From: Candidatus Dormiibacter sp.
GTDB taxonomy: Bacteria; Chloroflexota; Dormibacteria; UBA8260
Assembly: GCA_025450495.1 (NCBI GenBank)
Contig: JANWHI010000089.1
Coordinates: forward strand, 1 to 13,568
DNA length: 13,568 nucleotides
Direction: 5' to 3'
Shown here: piece after piece, positions 6,864 through 13,568 of the stretch
How positions within the stretch are numbered: the first letter of the stretch is position 1
How the letters are laid out: each line of letters starts with the position of its first letter
Notes under the pieces: generated by a model
Database searches by the model: none
What the model saw: only the letters and a program-made list of their open reading frames with translations
Told to the model about the DNA's origin: nothing
Translations under genes and position numbers: made by a program

Positions 6864-7735
6864 GCGCCTACTGTCGCCGCCTCGTGCACTTCCTTCTCGA
6901 CGGGCACACCGACCGAGTTGCCCCACTCGCTCCACGAGCCGTCGTAGTTGCTGACCGTCGGGAAACCGAGCAGGTAGCGGAGCACGAACCAGGTGTGCGA
7001 CGAGCGCTCGCCGATGCGGCAGTAGGTGATCACCGGGGTCTCGCCGGTGACCCCCTGCGCGGCGTAGAGTGCGCGCAGCTCGTCTGCCGACTTGAAGGTG
7101 TCATCGTCCTTGATCGCCTGTGCCCAGGGTATGTTGGCCGCCCCCGGGATGTGCCCGGCACGCTGCGCACCCTCGTTGGCGTACTCCGGCGGCGCGGAGA
7201 TCTCGCCCTTGAACTCGGCGGGGGAACGGACGTCGACGAGGTTGAAGTCATCGCGGCCCAGGACCTGCCGGACGTCGGGGAGGAACGCACGCAGGCTGGT
7301 GTCGGCATCCGCGGCGCGGTACTGGGTCGGGGTGAAGCTGGGCACGTCTTCGGTGCTGGGCCGACCCTCCTCGAACCACTTGCGCCGGCCGCCGTTGAGC
7401 AGACGGATGTCACGGTGGCCGTAGATGGTGAAGGTCCAGTGGGCAAAGGCCGCGAACCAATTGCGCATGTCGCCATACAGGATGAGCGTGGTGTCCGGCG
7501 TCGCGCCGACTCGGCTGAGCAGCCGCTCGAACTGCTCGCGCGACAGGATGTCACGGCGCACGGTGTCGTTGATGTCGCGCTTCCAGTCGATCAGCGCCGA
7601 GCCTGGGATGTGACCCAACTCATAGGCGCTGCTCGGGTCGTAGTCGACCTCGAGGACGCGGACCTTGTCGTCGTCGAGGTGATCCTGGAGCCACTCCGTG
7701 GTGACCAGTGCCTCCGGATGCGCGTACTCGGCCAT
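6860..7735 (-). CDS. sseA: Thiosulfate sulfurtransferase, tandem rhodanese (SseA-like)
   Basis: 291-aa cytoplasmic sulfurtransferase with two rhodanese domains. The N-terminal domain (about 8-125) has GHIPGSALIDW and LYGDMRNWFAA, with an acidic residue where a catalytic Cys would sit, so it is the usual inactive half. The C-terminal domain (about 145-280) has LVDVRSPAEF, AGHIPGAANIPW and the active-site loop YCRIGERSSHTW with catalytic C239. The start YAHPEALVTTEWL and the end GSWSEWGN resemble mycobacterial SseA more than CysA2, from memory. It transfers sulfane sulfur from thiosulfate or mercaptopyruvate to thiols. The ATG at 7735 is preceded by GGGAGG (7743-7748) with a 7-nt spacer. It heads an operon with the TusA-like and GH1 genes. 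Confidence 0.94.
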   Translation of the reverse strand: MAEYAHPEALVTTEWLQDHLDDDKVRVLEVDYDPSSAYELGHIPGSALIDWKRDINDTVRRDILSREQFERLLSRVGATPDTTLILYGDMRNWFAAFAHWTFTIYGHRDIRLLNGGRRKWFEEGRPSTEDVPSFTPTQYRAADADTSLRAFLPDVRQVLGRDDFNLVDVRSPAEFKGEISAPPEYANEGAQRAGHIPGAANIPWAQAIKDDDTFKSADELRALYAAQGVTGETPVITYCRIGERSSHTWFVLRYLLGFPTVSNYDGSWSEWGNSVGVPVEKEVHEAATVGA

Positions 7736-7782
7736 GTGGTGCCCTCCCTGGGTAGGCCCGGTTGGCGATGGAAAACCCGACC

Positions 7783-7841
7783 ATATTACTCATGATTGGA
7801 CGCGGGACGTCGCCGGCGATCGTGGAGCCGGTGCCCATAAT
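7783..7841. promoter_or_regulatory. AT-rich divergent promoter region
   Basis: The 141-bp gap between sseA (minus) and the small membrane protein gene (plus) holds the main AT-rich patch of its neighbourhood. TAATAT on the minus strand (7788-7783) could be a -10 for sseA, giving a leader of roughly 40 nt. CATAAT on the plus strand (7836-7841) could be a -10 for the small gene, giving a leader of roughly 30 nt that contains its ribosome site. Neither has a good -35 at 17-18 bp, so this is tentative. Confidence 0.3.
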
Positions 7842-7876
7842 GGCGGCGGTCGGTTGCGGTTGGGTTCGGAGGCACC

Positions 7877-8098
7877 ATGAGCGAGGACGTCGCGGCGGAG
7901 CAGGCGGAGGTCTTCCAGCGGCATGTGCCCGGCACCGTGCGGCTGATGACCAGCGAGCCGATCCCCATGCCCGCGTCGGCGGCTTCCGGGCAGGGCTCGC
8001 TGCGCGAACAGCTCGAGGAGCGTCCCTGGCTGCTCGCGTTCGGTTTCCTCGCGGTGGTGGGCTTCTTCCTCATGCTCCGCGCGCGCCGCTCGGACTGA
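7877..8098 (+). CDS. Small single-TM hypothetical protein
   Basis: 73-aa protein of unknown function. Residues 1-50 are hydrophilic and acidic at the start (SEDVAAEQAEVF), with a Pro/Ala/Ser/Gly stretch in the middle. Residues about 50-67 form one hydrophobic helix (WLLAFGFLAVVGFFLML), followed by the basic tail RARRSD. The layout suggests a tail-anchored protein with its N-terminus in the cytoplasm. GGAGG at 7868-7872, 4 nt before the ATG, and a possible CATAAT -10 at 7836 support real expression. It stands alone between the divergent sseA operon and the convergent delta-prime gene, with which its 3' end is separated by 9 nt. I do not recognise a family. Confidence 0.7.
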   Translation: MSEDVAAEQAEVFQRHVPGTVRLMTSEPIPMPASAASGQGSLREQLEERPWLLAFGFLAVVGFFLMLRARRSD

Positions 8099-8111
8099 GC
8101 CGATCGGTCAG
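8095..8111. terminator. Hairpin holding both convergent stop codons
   Basis: CTGA plus CC pairs with GG plus TCAG around a GATC loop, with one bulged G. The near-perfect dyad contains the TGA of the plus-strand small gene (8096-8098) and the TGA of the minus-strand clamp-loader gene (8108-8110). There is no T-tract, and the stem is only 6 bp plus a bulge, so bidirectional termination is a guess. Confidence 0.3.
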
Positions 8112-9217
8112 CGTCGCTTCGCCGGGCGTCGTGTCGGCGCTCCGGCCGCTCGAGCACTCGGCGCTGGCGCGGGGGGAGCCTCGGCGAGGGCATCAGGCAA
8201 CCGGGGCGGCTGAACCGGCGGCGGGGCCGCTGGGCCGTTGAAGATGTCGAGGAACAGGGTCTCGAAGGTCAGCCGCGGCTGAGCGTACTGAGATATCTGC
8301 GCGCGGGCGCGGAGCAGCAGCCCGAGGATGTCGGTGAGGCGCGCCGGGCCCAGGCTCTCGGCCCAGCGTTCGAGCGGATCCGCGTAGTCAGTCCAGAGCC
8401 GCAGCTGCGGGACGGCGGCGGCCTGGCAGACGGCGTCGCGCACGAATGACGACCAGACGGACAGCAGCAGGGTGGCGCGCTCACGCCCCTCCACCCCGGC
8501 GCCCGGGGTCAGCTCAGAGGCGGCGCGCAGGGCACCTTCCAGGCCGCCGCCCGCGATCGCCAGGAAGGCGTGCAGCGCTTGCACCTCTGCCACCATCAGG
8601 CCAGGCTCGGACGCCAAACGCTGCGCCCGCCCGGGGCGACCGCCGCTCAGGGCGGCCGCGAGCGTGGCGAGGCGCGATTCGACGCCGCCTTGTTGGAGCC
8701 ACGATGCGATGCGCGCGCTGTCGACGATGCCGACGGCGACCTGCTGGGCGCGCGAGAGAAGCGTCGCCGGGAGCGCCTCGGGGTTGGCCGCGCACAGCAT
8801 GATCAGCGTGTCCGGCGGCGGCTCCTCCAGCGTCTTGAGCAGTGCGTCAGCCGCCTGTTCGGTGAGCCGGTCGGCGCGCGCCATCACCGCCACCCGCGTG
8901 CCGCCCGCGTAAGTGCGCAGGGACATCGCGTCCTGGAGGCTACGCCCGGCATCGGCGGAGGCACCCGGACGGACCCGGTCGATGCCGATGCGCTCCGCGT
9001 CGGAGTCCTCGAGCCACAGATCGGGATGGGCGAGCAGGCCACCGGGCCAATCGCCGCCGCTCAGGATCACGTCGGCGAGCTGCAGGGCCGTGGCCGTCTT
9101 GCCCACCCCGGCGGGGCCGGTGAGCAGTAGCGCATGACCCAACCGGCCTTCGGCGCGGGCGTTGGCAAGGCGGGTGAAGACCGCCTCGTGGCCGATCACT
9201 GCGGAGGGGGCGGCCAT
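8108..9217 (-). CDS. holB: DNA polymerase III delta-prime-like clamp-loader subunit
   Basis: 369-aa AAA+ protein of the sliding-clamp loader. IGHEAVFTRLANA (8-20) and LGHALLLTGPAGVGKT (26-41, Walker A) open the ATPase-like domain; ALLKTLEEPPPDTLIML (125-141) is the hallmark clamp-loader segment. The Walker B region reads VMARADRL, without the acidic DE pair, and the sensor motif is SRAQ rather than SRCQ, so it is probably a non-hydrolysing delta-prime and not DnaX. The four-Cys zinc module usual after Walker A is absent: the segment is SGGDWPGGLLAHPDL. The C-terminus (about 328-369) is a Pro/Ala/Arg-rich, probably disordered tail. The ATG at 9217 fits the domain edge and has CACAAT 6 nt upstream but no ribosome site, consistent with leaderless transcription. 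Longer in-frame starts would invade the divergent gene's upstream region. Confidence 0.85.
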   Translation of the reverse strand: MAAPSAVIGHEAVFTRLANARAEGRLGHALLLTGPAGVGKTATALQLADVILSGGDWPGGLLAHPDLWLEDSDAERIGIDRVRPGASADAGRSLQDAMSLRTYAGGTRVAVMARADRLTEQAADALLKTLEEPPPDTLIMLCAANPEALPATLLSRAQQVAVGIVDSARIASWLQQGGVESRLATLAAALSGGRPGRAQRLASEPGLMVAEVQALHAFLAIAGGGLEGALRAASELTPGAGVEGRERATLLLSVWSSFVRDAVCQAAAVPQLRLWTDYADPLERWAESLGPARLTDILGLLLRARAQISQYAQPRLTFETLFLDIFNGPAAPPPVQPPRLPDALAEAPPAPAPSARAAGAPTRRPAKRR

Positions 9218-9223
9218 CCGGCG

Positions 9224-9229
9224 ATTGTG
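9224..9229 (-). promoter_or_regulatory. Possible -10 for leaderless holB
   Basis: CACAAT on the minus strand ends 6 nt before the ATG of the clamp-loader gene. This is the spacing expected of a -10 element whose transcript starts at or next to the initiation codon, common in high-GC actinobacteria. There is no Shine-Dalgarno to compete with this reading and no clear -35. The remainder of the shared gap 9218-9325 shows nothing else I can name. Confidence 0.35.
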
Positions 9230-9325
9230 CAGAATTGGCCGCCCGTGCCCCTGCTCCCAGCGCCTCGGGGCGCATCCTCCGTGCTCCTGCCGCAACGCGC
9301 GAACACAGCTCGTTACTGCCTGTGG

Positions 9326-10228
9326 ATGGGCGCGCCGCTGGCCTTCGCAACATTCCTGGCGTCGAGCCAGGGCGTCAAGGACGCGGGCGCTCGCGCGGCC
9401 CTGATCGTCGCTGCGGCGGTCGCCCCTGTGGTGCTGGCCTACGTCGGCCTCCGTGTACGCGCTGACCACGACCCCGCCGCCCTGCCGGCAACACGGGCGA
9501 GCATCGGACGTGCGGGCCGATGGGACTGGACGGACATCATCGCCTTCCTCCCGGCCGCGGCTGCCGCCGTCTTCCTCACCGCCAGCCTGGTCGTCGGCGT
9601 CACCCAGGCTGCCGACCAGTCGCTGCAGCCGTCGGGGCGGACCGCCGTGGAGGCGTTCGCCGGCCAGGCGGCCTCCTACGCCGCTGCGCTCGCGGCGCTG
9701 CTGGTGCTGCTGCGCCTCCGCCGTGGCCTACGGGTCGCTGACCTGGGCTGGCGCCTGCCGCGACCCTTCGGCCGCGCCGGGTGGTTGCCGTGGCTGGCGG
9801 TGAGCGTGGTGGGAGCGCTGGTCGCGCTCGAGGTGGCCGACTGGCTGGCCTCGCTGGCCGCCCAGATCCTGCCCAACTCGCCGAACACCCAATGCACCAC
9901 AGTTCGCGACGAATATGGCGGTTACCTCGCGGTCGCGATACCGCTTGTCTGCCTGATCGCGCCGCTCAGCGAAGAGACCATCTTCCGGGGCTTCATCTAC
10001 GGGTGGCTGCGCCGCCGCCTGCCGGTGCTCCCCGCGGTGGCGATCAGCGCGGCGGTGTTCTCAGCCACCCATCTCGTCCTGGTGCTCGCCCTGCCGCTGT
10101 TCGCGGTCGGCATCATCCTCGCCCTGCTCTACGAATACTCAGACTCGCTGCTGCCGGGCGCGCTGGTGCATGGCCTCTTCAACCTGGTCGGCATCCTTGC
10201 AATCCTCGGGGCCACCAGTACCTGCTGA
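9326..10228 (+). CDS. CPBP family intramembrane metalloprotease
   Basis: 300-aa polytopic membrane protein with about eight hydrophobic segments. The C-terminal half is an Abi/CPBP (Rce1-like) domain: SEETIFRGFIYGWL with E216, E217 and R221, then FSATH with H249, then VHGLFN with H282 and N286. These are the residues that form the intramembrane active site in the family. Members cleave prenylated proteins in eukaryotes; bacterial ones are linked to bacteriocin immunity, membrane protein processing or unknown substrates. The start is uncertain. ATG 9326 is the first ATG that clears the divergent clamp-loader gene, but GTG codons at 9281 and 9245 are in frame, and none has a strong ribosome site. 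It lies alone, convergent with pgsA 56 nt downstream, so the context gives no substrate. Confidence 0.88.
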   Translation: MGAPLAFATFLASSQGVKDAGARAALIVAAAVAPVVLAYVGLRVRADHDPAALPATRASIGRAGRWDWTDIIAFLPAAAAAVFLTASLVVGVTQAADQSLQPSGRTAVEAFAGQAASYAAALAALLVLLRLRRGLRVADLGWRLPRPFGRAGWLPWLAVSVVGALVALEVADWLASLAAQILPNSPNTQCTTVRDEYGGYLAVAIPLVCLIAPLSEETIFRGFIYGWLRRRLPVLPAVAISAAVFSATHLVLVLALPLFAVGIILALLYEYSDSLLPGALVHGLFNLVGILAILGATSTC

Positions 10229-10284
10229 GCGCGTCTACAGCGACGACTGGATGCGGCCTCCGTGCACCGCCAGCGTCACGCAGA

Positions 10285-10893
10285 TCATGAGTCGGCGGGC
10301 GCGGTTTTCAGCGATTGCCGCCAGACGAACCAGATGCGCTGCACTGCGGTCACGTTGGTGAGCACCGCCAGCGCCACCAGGCAGCCGAACAGGACTGGCG
10401 GGACGAGCAGACCGACCACGGTGAGAACCACGCGCTCAGGCCGCGCGAAGATGCCCCCGTCGCAGAGGAAGCCGAGCGACTGCGCCCGGGCGCGCACGTA
10501 GGACACGAGCAATGACCCGGTGAGCGCGAGGATGACCAGCATCGGCTCGACAACATGGTGACCCGGCAGCGTGATCGTGAAGTACCAGAGCAACGCGATG
10601 TAGGTGAACGACTCCGCGTAGCGGTCGGTGGTGGAGTCGAGGAAGGCGCCGTACCTGTACACCTTGCCGGTGACGCGCGCCACGGCGCCGTCGAGGATGT
10701 CGAATGCGCTGGCGAGCAGCAGCAGGATCCCACCGGCGATGAGATACCCGGTGGCGACGAGCACCGCCGAGGCAGCGCAGATCGCCAGCCCGATCAGGGT
10801 GAGCGCGTTGGGGGTGAAGCCGAGGAGCCGCAGCGCGGGCACGATCCGCCGCGCCCCGGCCCTAACCCATTCCTGAAACCTGGCGGTGAACAC
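10285..10893 (-). CDS. pgsA: CDP-alcohol phosphatidyltransferase (PI-phosphate synthase type)
   Basis: 202-aa membrane enzyme with about six helices. The CDP-alcohol phosphotransferase signature is complete: D65, D68-G69, A72-R73, G82, D86, D90. SYVRARAQSLG (131-141) and DGGIFARPER (145-154) resemble mycobacterial PgsA1, which makes phosphatidylinositol phosphate from CDP-diacylglycerol and inositol 3-phosphate. The operon with ino1 and pimA supports that substrate; phosphatidylglycerolphosphate synthase is the main alternative. The GTG at 10893 overlaps the end of pimA by 32 nt, and no start closer to the pimA stop is in frame. It is the last gene of the lipid operon and converges on the CPBP gene. 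Confidence 0.92.
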   Translation of the reverse strand: MFTARFQEWVRAGARRIVPALRLLGFTPNALTLIGLAICAASAVLVATGYLIAGGILLLLASAFDILDGAVARVTGKVYRYGAFLDSTTDRYAESFTYIALLWYFTITLPGHHVVEPMLVILALTGSLLVSYVRARAQSLGFLCDGGIFARPERVVLTVVGLLVPPVLFGCLVALAVLTNVTAVQRIWFVWRQSLKTAPADS

Positions 10894-12031
10894 CGGCGGC
10901 CACCATGTGCACGCGCGATCGCCCGCGCGCCTCGTCGTACACGTCGAGCACCGAGTCGGCGACGCGATGCCAGTCGTACTGCTGCGCGGTGCGCACCCCG
11001 TGCGCGCTCATCGAACGCGCGAGAGCGTCATCGTTGAGCAGCGCTTCGATCGCCTGGGCCAGCACCCGCGGTTGTTTGGGCGGCACCAGCAGACCGTCCT
11101 TGCCGCCGCTGATCACCGCGGTGAACCCGGGGATCGCCGAGGCCAGAACCGGGACGCCGCTGGCCATGGCTTCGAGCAGCACGATGCCGAAGCTCTCACC
11201 GCCGGTGGCTGGGCTGCAGAAGATGTCTGCGGACGTGTAGAACCTCGGCAGCATCTCATTGCTGATTCGACCCGCGAACCACACGTCGGGGATGCCGAAC
11301 GAGTCGACCTGGCGCTCATACCCCTCTCGCTGCGGCCCCTCGCCGACAGCCACCAAGCGCACATCCGACCGGCGCCGGCGCAACTGCGCATAGGCCTCGA
11401 GGAGGATGCCGAATCCCTTGCGCTGCTCCATACGGCCGACGAAGAGGATCGTCTTGTGGCCGGGGCTGCGCAGCTCGGAAAGAGCTGGATGGTCAGGACA
11501 GAAGCGGGTGGTGTCGATCCCGTTGGGCACGATACGGTAGTCGCCTGGGAAGTAGCGGGAGATGAAGTCGCGCGCCGGGACGCTGACTGCGATGCAGGCG
11601 TGCAACCGCTTGAAGTACCGACCCAGGAAGGGACGTCCGTAGTAGTAGCCGAGGTTGCGTCGCGCATGGGTGTGGAAGGTGCCGACGTTGGCGCCGCGAT
11701 GGAAGCGCAGCACGGTGATGGGCAGCGAGGGCACCAGCGGCTCGTGGTAGTGGACGACGTCGAAGTCGCTCTCGTCGAGCAGGGCCCGAACCCGCCGCAC
11801 GAGGTGGAAGCTGAGCGCGATCCGCGCCACCGAGCCGTTGGACTTCACCGGCACGCTCCGCCCGATGCGCACATAGCCGGGAATGCCGTGGTCGTCGCCG
11901 ACCTTGCTCGACGGCGCCAGCACGGTCACCGTGTGACCGCGTTCGCGCAGCGTGTCGGCGAGGTGCCTGACGTGCTCGGTCACGCCCCCCGGGTGCATGT
12001 AGTCGTATGGCGAGACCAGGCACACCTTCAC
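10862..12031 (-). CDS. pimA: GT4 glycosyltransferase, PimA-like phosphatidylinositol mannosyltransferase
   Basis: 389-aa GT-B fold enzyme, peripheral to the inner membrane face, expected to move mannose from GDP-mannose to phosphatidylinositol. The N-terminal half has VSPYDYMHPGGVTEHV (6-21), NGSVAR (65-70), FDVVHYHEPLVPSLP (90-104) and GTFHTHA (117-123). The C-terminal half has PNGID, FVGRMEQRKG (197-206) with the donor-binding Arg and Lys, and the EX7E motif ESFGIVLLE (E279, E287). These track mycobacterial PimA closely from memory. The GTG at 12031 overlaps the acyltransferase stop by 4 nt (GTGA) and places MKVCLVSPY at the N-terminus; a longer start at 12070 would add 13 residues inside the upstream gene. 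A generic GT4 transferase is possible, but the PI operon context favours PimA. Confidence 0.9.
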   Translation of the reverse strand: MKVCLVSPYDYMHPGGVTEHVRHLADTLRERGHTVTVLAPSSKVGDDHGIPGYVRIGRSVPVKSNGSVARIALSFHLVRRVRALLDESDFDVVHYHEPLVPSLPITVLRFHRGANVGTFHTHARRNLGYYYGRPFLGRYFKRLHACIAVSVPARDFISRYFPGDYRIVPNGIDTTRFCPDHPALSELRSPGHKTILFVGRMEQRKGFGILLEAYAQLRRRRSDVRLVAVGEGPQREGYERQVDSFGIPDVWFAGRISNEMLPRFYTSADIFCSPATGGESFGIVLLEAMASGVPVLASAIPGFTAVISGGKDGLLVPPKQPRVLAQAIEALLNDDALARSMSAHGVRTAQQYDWHRVADSVLDVYDEARGRSRVHMVAAGVHRQVSGMG

Positions 12032-13014
12032 GTCTTCGGCTCCGGCCAGACCGGGTCGAGCACGTGCCATTGATCCGGGTTCTGACGGATCACCGTCTCG
12101 AAGATGGCCAGGATGTCGCGCGCGATGCGCTCCGCCTCCTGCTCACGTGGTGCGTCGGGGTCGTACGTCCTCTCCGGGAAAACCAGCCCCTCCGCGCCCG
12201 CCCTGGTCCGTAGGATCGCGATGGGGACCACCGCCGCCCCGCTGCGCATGGCCACCTCGACGACGCCGAGAGGGATCGGTGCGGGCTTGCCGAAGAAGGG
12301 GATCCGTGTGCCGGTCCCGCTCAGGTCGCGGTCGATGGCTATGGCGACGCCCCCGCCGCCACGGAGGTGCTTGAAGACCTCACGCATCGCCGCTGCCCCG
12401 ATCCGCCGCGCGGTTCGGGCATCGCCCTGCAGCATGGCCTCGATGTCGATCGGGATGACCTTGACACCGAGGGCGCCGCGGGCGCCGGCGATGGCCAGGA
12501 ACAGCTTCTGGGGGCGCAGTTGCTCGGCCAGCAGCGCCAACTCGCCGCCACCCCCGTTCCACGCTGCCAACCCCGCCTCCCAGGCGCCGAAGTGCATGGA
12601 CACAACCACCACGCCCTTGCCGCGCGCGAGCGCATCGGTGTAGTGATGGAGATCGACCTCGCGAAGGCGGCGGGTGGTGCCGTGCGGATCGAGCGGGATG
12701 GCCATGACGTCGACCCAGCTTCGACTGAGATGGCGAACGTTGCGGCGCACCACGGAGTTGAGCCCGCGCTCATCCACATCGGGCAGGACGAGGCGCAGGT
12801 TGTCGCGCAGCGCGTCGAACTTGGCCGGCACAGCGGCCAGGAGCACGTCGGCAACCCGATCGGCGAGAACGAAGCTGGCACGGCGGGGAAGCACGCGCAC
12901 CATCAGCGAGGCGATCCGATACAGGTGGTATGGCAGCATCGGCTCGCGACGCTGCCGCCACCAGAAGAGGCGCGAACGGGCGGGGAGCGTCGACTCCCGG
13001 CCCGCGTCGACCAT
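12028..13014 (-). CDS. patA: LpxL/PatA-like lysophospholipid acyltransferase
   Basis: 328-aa membrane-associated acyltransferase of the lipid A/PIM acyltransferase family (LPLAT superfamily). The catalytic HX4E motif is HFGAWE (H141, E146). RIPFFGKPAPIPLG (237-250), RSGAAVVPI (257-265) and the end NPDQWHVLDPVW (312-323) are typical of the family. Between pimA and ino1 it most likely acylates a mannose of phosphatidylinositol mannoside, as PatA does in mycobacteria; from memory mycobacterial PatA has HX4D, so the glutamate here is closer to LpxL. The ATG at 13014 lies 14 nt after the ino1 stop. An ATG at 12939 would also fit the domain start, and neither has a strong ribosome site. Confidence 0.85.
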   Translation of the reverse strand: MVDAGRESTLPARSRLFWWRQRREPMLPYHLYRIASLMVRVLPRRASFVLADRVADVLLAAVPAKFDALRDNLRLVLPDVDERGLNSVVRRNVRHLSRSWVDVMAIPLDPHGTTRRLREVDLHHYTDALARGKGVVVVSMHFGAWEAGLAAWNGGGGELALLAEQLRPQKLFLAIAGARGALGVKVIPIDIEAMLQGDARTARRIGAAAMREVFKHLRGGGGVAIAIDRDLSGTGTRIPFFGKPAPIPLGVVEVAMRSGAAVVPIAILRTRAGAEGLVFPERTYDPDAPREQEAERIARDILAIFETVIRQNPDQWHVLDPVWPEPKT

Positions 13015-13028
13015 CTTGGGACCCCGAC

Positions 13029-13568
13029 TCAGTCGGCGACGGGTGTGACCGGATGCGCGACCGGTTCGGTCGCGTTCACATGCTTGTGGCTACGCCCATT
13101 GCCCCCGGTGTCCGGGACGGCGTCGATGAACTGCTCGGTGAGCTCACGGGCTTGGGAATCCGACACCTGGCGGGGCGGCGACTTCATGAAGTAGCTTGAC
13201 GGCCCCTCGAGCGAGCCGGTGAGGCCGCGGTCGATGCCGAGCTTGCAGCAGCGCACCGCGTCGATGACCACCCCGGCGCTGTTGGGCGAGTCGTGCACCT
13301 CGAGCTTCAACTCCATGTTGAGAGGCACGTCGCCGAAGGACTTTCCCTCGATCCGGATGTACGCCCACTTGCGGTCGTTGAGCCAGGGCACGTAGTCCGA
13401 CGGGCCGACATGGATGTTGCGCTCGGCCATGGGGTGCTCGAGCTGGGACTGCACCGCGTTGGTCTTGCTGATCTTCTTGCTCTGCAGGCGCTCGCGCTCC
13501 AGCATGTTGAGGAAGTCGGTGTTGCCGCCGAAGTTGAGCTGGTACGTGCGGTCGAGGCGGACGCCGCG
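13029..13568 (-). CDS. ino1: Inositol-3-phosphate synthase, C-terminal part (cut by window edge)
   Basis: The last 179 codons of myo-inositol-1-phosphate synthase, an NAD-dependent cytoplasmic enzyme that turns glucose 6-phosphate into inositol 3-phosphate. The frame is open to position 13568, so the start lies outside the window; the ATG at 13505 is internal. Visible family segments: [26 protein letters not shown] (two lysines that align with catalytic lysines of the yeast enzyme, from memory), [22 protein letters not shown] and [16 protein letters not shown], then YFMKSPP. The sequence tracks mycobacterial Ino1. The tail after SPP is extended (to [17 protein letters not shown]) with no recognised motif. 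As the first visible gene of the operon it supplies the headgroup used by the downstream PgsA. Confidence 0.95.
   Translation of the reverse strand, partial: RGVRLDRTYQLNFGGNTDFLNMLERERLQSKKISKTNAVQSQLEHPMAERNIHVGPSDYVPWLNDRKWAYIRIEGKSFGDVPLNMELKLEVHDSPNSAGVVIDAVRCCKLGIDRGLTGSLEGPSSYFMKSPPRQVSDSQARELTEQFIDAVPDTGGNGRSHKHVNATEPVAHPVTPVAD

Noticed and set aside
458..7801. Exact 12-mer TCATGATTGGAC at 458-469 and 7790-7801
   Set aside because: A few exact 12-mer repeats are expected by chance in 13.5 kb; the two sites have different contexts (glnK start versus sseA promoter).
9218..9469. N-terminal extension of the clamp-loader protein from 9469
   Set aside because: It runs antisense through the start of the CPBP gene and carries no clamp-loader sequence; the domain begins right after the ATG at 9217.
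13024..13036. Perfect dyad CCGACTCAGTCGG at the ino1 stop as a terminator
   Set aside because: It leaves only a 1-nt loop, has no T-tract, and lies within a tight operon where termination would separate ino1 from patA.

Overview
This is a GC-rich window of tightly packed genes. It looks like chromosome from a high-GC actinobacterium or a related deep lineage (Dormibacterota is an alternative I cannot exclude). The clues are a phosphatidylinositol/PimA-type lipid cluster, an SseA-like rhodanese, frequent GTG starts, 4-nt stop/start overlaps and a DtxR/IdeR-like box. I see no rRNA, tRNA, CRISPR array, transposase or phage gene. No gap between genes exceeds about 150 bases.

Left part (1-5151, all minus strand), nitrogen assimilation. 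Transcription runs from right to left: type I glutamine synthetase (glnA), a PucR-family regulator, an ammonium transporter (amtB) and a P-II protein (glnK). amtB and glnK overlap by 4 nt. The P-II T-loop has Ala at position 51, where the modifiable Tyr normally sits, and no glnD follows within the 92 bases left in the window. The regions upstream of glnA and amtB share an exact 9-mer (GCGCACAAG), and each carries a convergent CACAAG/CTTGTG pair. This may be the operator of a local nitrogen regulon. A 19-bp iron-box-like element lies at the extreme left edge, where it could control a gene outside the window.

Middle (5279-7735, minus strand): a two-domain rhodanese (SseA-like), a small TusA-like protein and a GH1 beta-glycosidase. 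The first two are joined by a GTGA overlap. The third starts 1 nt after the previous stop if the GTG I prefer is right. This sulfur-transfer/glycosidase operon is the least expected gene combination here.

Right of it is a 73-aa single-TM protein on the plus strand (7877-8098). It converges on a DNA polymerase III delta-prime-like clamp-loader gene (8108-9217, minus). A CPBP intramembrane protease gene (plus, about 9326-10228) diverges from the clamp-loader gene.

Right end (10285-13568, minus strand), inositol lipid synthesis: the 3' part of inositol-3-phosphate synthase (cut by the window edge), an LpxL/PatA-like acyltransferase, a PimA-like mannosyltransferase and a PgsA-type phosphatidylinositol phosphate synthase. 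Spacings are short or overlapping (14-nt gap, 4-nt overlap, 32-nt overlap), so this is probably one operon supplying inositol phosphate, the PI precursor, and the first mannosylation and acylation steps of PI mannosides.

Everything was read by eye. Family assignments rest on remembered motifs, not on database searches.
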